From contig NZ_CP102268.1 in NCBI RefSeq assembly GCF_025148285.1, positions 992,001 to 1,056,000 of the forward strand: 64,000 bases of DNA, in the 5' to 3' direction. The DNA is from Marvinbryantia formatexigens DSM 14469 (GTDB taxonomy: Bacteria > Bacillota > Clostridia > Lachnospirales > Lachnospiraceae). The notes below the pieces were generated by a model. It had not been told where the DNA came from. It saw nothing but the letters and a program-made list of their open reading frames with translations, and did no database searches. The translations under genes and the position numbers were made by a program. Positions 59,923 to 64,000 of this stretch are shown piece by piece (positions within the stretch are counted from its first letter, which is position 1; every line of letters starts with the position of its first letter).

Positions 59923-61173
59923 TTACTGATTCAGTTGGGCATCCATTGCCTCCACAAAATCCTCCGCCGTCAGGTCTCCTACAAAGAATTGCTGGAGCAG
60001 CGCCTGATATTCCGTGTAATCCTCCGCTTCCATAAGACTGCCGGACCATACGGTCAGCGAAGTGGATTCGTTGATGCAGTCACTCATTGTTTTCGAAATA
60101 GAGCTCTGGTTTTCCACCTCATAATCTACTTTCCATGCCGCGATGCCCGCTCCGGACATATACCCGTATTTTGAAACAAGCTTTGCGATTTCAAATGCCG
60201 CGTTCGCTGCCTCGTCCGGATTTTCCGTTCCCGGATTTACCATCAGCATATCCGCCGAGCCGCCCATCGAATCGGTCAGCACCGCATTGTCACTGCACAC
60301 CGGGAACAGCATGAAACCGAAGTCATCCGGGTTCTCTGCCTGCAGAAGCGACCCTTCCAGGAATGCGCCCGTAACAAACATCGGGACTGTGCCGTTTGTA
60401 AACAAAGCAACTGCTTCATCATTGGAAATTCCCGCCGCGCTCTCGCTGAATGCGCCCATTGTAATTAACTGCTCCAGCTTCTTTGCGGCATCCAGAAATT
60501 CTTCGTCCAGATAGCTCTGCCCGCTTCTCGTAAAAGCGGCGTTAATTTTCTCGTCGCCCACGCATTTGAGCGTCAGCGCATCGTTAAACATTGCCATTAC
60601 CCACGCTTCCTTTACGCTCACGCCAAACGGTGTAATACCGTTGTCCAGGAAGGTCTGGCACACATTGATCAGCTCATCCCAGGTTTTCGGCTCCTCCAGA
60701 TTGTATTCTTCAAACATCGGTTTATTATAGAATATTCCGGAAATAGATACCACATAAGGAACCCCATACAGCTTATCATCGTAGGTAGCATATTTTAAGG
60801 TGCTTTCCGGGAGCTCATCCTTATATGTCTCATAGTAGGAATCCAGTTCCATTGCTTTTCCCGCTTCCACAAACGCTGAAGAAAAGCCTCCGCCCCATGT
60901 AAAATAAATATCCGGCAGTTCATTTGCCGCCACGGAAGCTTTGATTTTTGTTTTATATGATTCGTTTTCAAAAGCCTCCATCTCGATATGAATATCCGGA
61001 TGCTCCGCTTCATACTCCTCGATTGCTTTTCCAAATGCCTCATGGTTGGCATCTCCTTCCGTCGCAATCGTCCACATGGTAAGTGTTTTCTGCTCTCCAT
61101 CGCTGGCTGATACAGGCAGAATGCTTGCCGCACTAAGTGCCAGAGTCAATAATAACACCGCTTTTTTCTTCAT
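59923..61173 (-). CDS. extracellular sugar-binding protein of the ABC importer
   Basis: A 416-residue family 1 solute-binding protein (TLTMWTIATEGDANHEAF, IEEYEAEHPDIHIEMEAFEN, PDIYFTWGGGFSSAF, GVPYVVSISGIFYNKPMFEE). It captures an oligosaccharide for the two permeases. The signal peptide MKKKAVLLLTLALSAASILP ends VSASDGEQ with no Cys, so there is no lipobox. In a Gram-positive this protein would be released, unless another anchor exists. GGGAGG precedes ATG. First gene of the operon; the region upstream (61174-61347) has an imperfect TTATCAT...ATGATAA dyad and no clear promoter. Confidence 0.9.
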   Translation of the reverse strand: MKKKAVLLLTLALSAASILPVSASDGEQKTLTMWTIATEGDANHEAFGKAIEEYEAEHPDIHIEMEAFENESYKTKIKASVAANELPDIYFTWGGGFSSAFVEAGKAMELDSYYETYKDELPESTLKYATYDDKLYGVPYVVSISGIFYNKPMFEEYNLEEPKTWDELINVCQTFLDNGITPFGVSVKEAWVMAMFNDALTLKCVGDEKINAAFTRSGQSYLDEEFLDAAKKLEQLITMGAFSESAAGISNDEAVALFTNGTVPMFVTGAFLEGSLLQAENPDDFGFMLFPVCSDNAVLTDSMGGSADMLMVNPGTENPDEAANAAFEIAKLVSKYGYMSGAGIAAWKVDYEVENQSSISKTMSDCINESTSLTVWSGSLMEAEDYTEYQALLQQFFVGDLTAEDFVEAMDAQLNQ

Positions 61174-61347
61174 GTAGAAATACCTCCCTTTTTCTCTTTG
61201 GACTAACCGGTCCTTTGTTTTATGCTATTATCATAAAAAATTTTCTGTAAAATGATAAGGCATTATTTTTACCGGAATCAGTAATATTTTTACCTGTTCA
61301 CCCATCCGCACCTTACATTGCGGCGGAAGCATTGTGTGGGGTCTGCC

Positions 61348-61519
61348 ATCCCCGGCGGGCTGTCATACAAAGAAAACGATAGACCGGCGACTGCGCTTCA
61401 CAAGTTTTGTGCCCGGACGAGGAGCAAACGCTTTTATAGCGAACGACGTCCGGGCAGATAAAACGCAGTGAAGCAAAGGCAACCGGTCGTGTTTTCGTGT
61501 ATGACAGCCCGCCGGGGAT
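61348..61519 (-). repeat. 172-bp palindromic element, copy B (inverted)
   Basis: The reverse complement of copy A at 55354-55525 with only two mismatches, both in the interior. The 22-base terminal repeats are identical. It lies 174 bases upstream of the binding-protein gene, so the two copies bracket the whole importer/two-component operon. No ORF or other gene in 61174-61711. Confidence 0.9.
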
Positions 61520-61711
61520 TCAGACCGTGCACGCAATTTACCTCTTTTTTACAAAAACAAAAACTGCTTTTTACAGAAATGCTCTGGTATTTTCCGGTAC
61601 AGGTGTGCTATCATAAATACAGTTGTCAGTCAGCCAACGCAGACAAAGGAAGAATGCAGATCTGCGGCGCGCATGACCGGGCAGTTACAAAAAATGTGAG
61701 GATATGAAATC

Positions 61712-62959
61712 ATGAACAAAAACAAGCTTACGAAACTGGAAAAGTACTGGATTCTCTACGACATCGGAAATTCTGCCTTTGTCATGCTGGTGGCGACGAT
61801 TCTTCCGATTTATTTTAACTCGCTGGCGCAGAATGCCGGTATTTCTGAGGTGGATTATCTCGCTTACTGGGGATACGCCGCTTCTGTTGCGACGGTTGTG
61901 GTAGCCGTGCTCGGTCCGGTGCTCGGCACTGTCGCCGACACACGCAACTACAAAAAACCGCTCTTTACCGTCTGTATGATGCTCGGCGTCATCGGCTGCG
62001 CCGCGCTCTCACTGCCGACCTCCTGGATTTTGTTCCTGGCGGTTTTTGTCATCGCAAAGGTCGGCTTTAATGCCAGTCTGATATTTTACGATTCCATGCT
62101 GGTGGATGTCACCACGCCGGAGAAAATGGACGATGTTTCTTCGCAGGGCTATGCCTGGGGATATATCGGAAGCTGCATTCCCTTTGTGCTTTCTCTCGTC
62201 CTGGTGCTGATGAATGAGACGATCGGCATTTCCATGCAGACCGCCATGACGCTGGCGTTTCTTCTGAATGCCGTCTGGTGGCTTCTGATGACGCTCCCGC
62301 TTCTGCGCAACTATAAGCAGACGCACTACTCGCCGGCGCCGGAGCATCCGGTGCGCGACAGCTTCCGCCGCCTTGGCAGCACCCTGTCTGATATTAAAGG
62401 GCAGAAGCATATTTTCATGTACCTGCTGGCATTTTTCTTTTTTATCGACGGGGTCTATACGATTATCGACATGGCGACCGCCTACGGCAGCGCGCTGGGT
62501 CTGGATACGCAGGGGCTTCTGCTTGCGCTGCTTCTGACACAGATTGTCGCTTTCCCATGCGCGCTCCTCTTCGGCTCGCTGTCCAAGCGCTATGCGACGG
62601 ATTTGCTGATTAAGGTCTGTATTATCGCCTATACGGGTATCGCGCTGTTCGCCATCCAGCTTGATAAGCAATGGGAATTCTGGCTGCTCGCTGTTCTGGT
62701 CGGCATGTTCCAGGGCGCGATCCAGGCGCTCGCCCGCTCCTATTTTGCCAAAATCATTCCGCCCGAAAAATCCGGCGAATACTTCGGCATCTACGATATC
62801 TGCGGAAAAGGCGCCTCCTTCCTCGGAACCACGCTGGTCGGCATCGTCGCGCAGATTACCGGTAACGCCAGCGCAGGCGTCGGTATGCTGGCGATACTAT
62901 TTGTCATCGGATTTATACTTTTCTGTAAATCTGCGAAGATGAACCGGACAGCCAAATGA
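61712..62959 (+). CDS. MFS transporter, UMF1 (Atg22-like) family
   Basis: A 415-residue transporter with twelve membrane segments. The N-terminal YWILYDIGNSAFVMLVATIL is the family mark, followed by GPVLGTVADTRNYKKPL, the cytoplasmic MFS loop, and SSQGYAWGYIGSCIPF. C-terminal half: ALARSYFAKIIPPEKSGEYFGIYD, very characteristic of UMF1. Substrates of bacterial members are mostly unknown; amino-acid or drug efflux have been proposed. GAGG precedes ATG at a somewhat long distance. Monocistronic or with the methyltransferase gene 73 bases downstream. Confidence 0.9.
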   Translation: MNKNKLTKLEKYWILYDIGNSAFVMLVATILPIYFNSLAQNAGISEVDYLAYWGYAASVATVVVAVLGPVLGTVADTRNYKKPLFTVCMMLGVIGCAALSLPTSWILFLAVFVIAKVGFNASLIFYDSMLVDVTTPEKMDDVSSQGYAWGYIGSCIPFVLSLVLVLMNETIGISMQTAMTLAFLLNAVWWLLMTLPLLRNYKQTHYSPAPEHPVRDSFRRLGSTLSDIKGQKHIFMYLLAFFFFIDGVYTIIDMATAYGSALGLDTQGLLLALLLTQIVAFPCALLFGSLSKRYATDLLIKVCIIAYTGIALFAIQLDKQWEFWLLAVLVGMFQGAIQALARSYFAKIIPPEKSGEYFGIYDICGKGASFLGTTLVGIVAQITGNASAGVGMLAILFVIGFILFCKSAKMNRTAK

Positions 62960-63032
62960 CTATTCCATACAAATAATCCATTGGATTGCTGCCGCACAGA
63001 TGAAAATTTCTAAAATATGGGAGTGAACGAAA

Positions 63033-63812
63033 ATGAACCAGAACTGGAATGCGGAAAAATATTCTTCCGATTTTTCCTTTGTGCATGAATATGGCAACGA
63101 TGTTATTTCACTGATTGATCTGAAAAACGCCCGCAGCGTTCTGGACCTTGGCTGTGGGAACGGCGCGCTTTCAAAAGTTCTCGCAGAAAAGGGGCTTATC
63201 GTCACTGGAATGGATGCCTCGGAGGACATGCTCGCAGTTGCACGGAAAAACTGCCCCGGCATCCGTTTTCACCGCGCCGATGCTACTGATTTTACTCTGG
63301 AGGAAAGCGTGGACGCTGTTTTTTCAAATGCAGTATTTCACTGGATTGATAAGAGCCGCCAGGAAGATATGATGCGCTGTGTTTACCAGGCTTTAAATGA
63401 CGGCGGACAGTTTGTATTTGAAATGGGCGGAATTGGCAATAACCGGCTCATTCATACCGCTCTGGCACAGGAATTTACAAAACTGGGGTATACGTACACC
63501 ATGCCGTTTTATTTTCCTTCTATCGGGGAATATGCTGCCATGCTGGAAAAAACGGGCTTTACCGTGCGCTGCGCTGTCCTCTTTGACCGCCCGACCAGGC
63601 TGAACGGTGCAGATGGACTGACCGACTGGATAAAGATGTTTGTGAAAAATCCCTTTGTAAACGTTACGGAAGATGACCGGCAGGTTATCTTAAAAAAAGC
63701 GGTAAGCGCTCTGGCTCCCGCTTTATTTAAAGATGGTGTATGGTATTCCGACTATGTACGGCTGCGGATGAAGGCTGTAAAAGAGAACACAGGCAATTCT
63801 ATCCTGGTATAA
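63033..63812 (+). CDS. class I SAM-dependent methyltransferase
   Basis: A 259-residue methyltransferase. Motif I is VLDLGCGNGALSKVLAEKG (about 38-56), motif post-I is GMDASEDML, motif II/III VDAVFSNAVFHWI and FVFEMGG. The overall pattern resembles trans-aconitate 2-methyltransferase and malonyl-ACP methyltransferase-like proteins (NAVFHWI). Substrate unknown. GGGAG precedes ATG. Follows the MFS gene by 73 bases and converges with the ABC ATPase gene. Confidence 0.9.
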   Translation: MNQNWNAEKYSSDFSFVHEYGNDVISLIDLKNARSVLDLGCGNGALSKVLAEKGLIVTGMDASEDMLAVARKNCPGIRFHRADATDFTLEESVDAVFSNAVFHWIDKSRQEDMMRCVYQALNDGGQFVFEMGGIGNNRLIHTALAQEFTKLGYTYTMPFYFPSIGEYAAMLEKTGFTVRCAVLFDRPTRLNGADGLTDWIKMFVKNPFVNVTEDDRQVILKKAVSALAPALFKDGVWYSDYVRLRMKAVKENTGNSILV

Positions 63813-63828
63813 AACCGCCGCGCCCTTT

Positions 63829-64000
63829 TTATAATACGGAATCCACCAGTATTTTTGTGTATTCTTCCTTCGGATGGTTGATGATATCGTCCGGCGTTCC
63901 CTGCTCTACAACCTTTCCCCTGCAAAGCACCAGCACCTTATCGCAGAATGCCTGCACAAGCGCAAGGTCATGGCAGATAAGGAGAAAAGAAAGATTTTTC
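63829..64000 (-). CDS. ABC transporter ATPase, C-terminal fragment at window edge
   Basis: The last 56 codons of a gene that continues past the window. LLICHDLALVQAFCDKVLVL contains the H-loop His; RGKVVEQGTPDDIINHPKEEYTKIL is the usual end of oligopeptide/nickel (DppF/NikE-type) ATPases, where EEYTK(I/L)L is common. The stop at 63829 lies 16 bases from the stop of the convergent methyltransferase. Substrate class is inferred from the tail only. Confidence 0.8.
   Translation of the reverse strand, partial: KNLSFLLICHDLALVQAFCDKVLVLCRGKVVEQGTPDDIINHPKEEYTKILVDSVL

Overview
The window looks like a chromosome segment of a spore-forming, Gram-positive gut Clostridium of the Lachnospiraceae type. 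The evidence is a spoIIGA-sigE sporulation pair, a bile salt hydrolase, many plant- and host-glycan enzymes (GH2, GH3, GH42), YesM/YesN-type sensor systems, strong AGGAGG ribosome binding sites and a moderately GC-rich backbone. No rRNA or tRNA gene was seen.

Layout. 1-1.7 kb: a truncated MBL-fold hydrolase and a leucine-carboxyl-methyltransferase-like enzyme. 1.7-9.5 kb: an SDR relic, a CarD-like regulator, a HelD-type helicase with a GH31-like C-terminal domain, the spoIIGA-sigE pair, and a DUF1810-AroD fusion. 9.68-17.18 kb: an XRE/TPR regulator gene split by a roughly 6.4-kb mobilizable element. The element carries a MerR regulator, a MobT/Orf20-type relaxase with a Tn916/ICEBs1-like oriT, a TnpW-like protein, a large serine recombinase, and an unexplained nine-unit degenerate repeat array. 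The local sequence (AT-rich, different codon use) contrasts with the host. 17-25 kb: an ABC exporter, aroE, a MurE-like ligase, and a secreted protein with a histidine kinase and response regulator.

25.7-28.2 kb holds a three-gene operon: a 26-aa peptide, a DUF6110-like protein and a P1B-type ATPase with an SCA motif. I infer this to be a ferrosome (fez-like) iron-storage locus. 28.4-34.3 kb: metY interrupted by an amber codon, a LysR regulator with internal tandem repeats, an XRE/zinc-ribbon regulator, a GH2 enzyme with an internal deletion, and a decayed membrane GH3. 34.6-43 kb: a holin-like type I toxin, bile salt hydrolase, an alanine/glycine symporter, a TetR regulator, a three-protein acyl-ligase/ACP/condensation cluster of unknown product, and an alpha/beta hydrolase.

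43-53.7 kb is one long minus-strand run: response regulator, kinase, two sugar-binding proteins, small alarmone synthetase, GH42, GH3. It couples sugar sensing to glycoside hydrolysis with an embedded (p)ppGpp synthetase. 54-55.2 kb is a PadR-DUF1700 operon. 55.6-61.2 kb is a complete sugar ABC importer with its own two-component system, flanked by two nearly identical, oppositely oriented 172-bp palindromic elements. The window ends with a UMF1-type MFS transporter, a methyltransferase and a truncated ABC ATPase.

A recurring theme is genome remodelling: in-frame minisatellites in three coding sequences, gene fusions, internal deletions, relics and dispersed palindromes.
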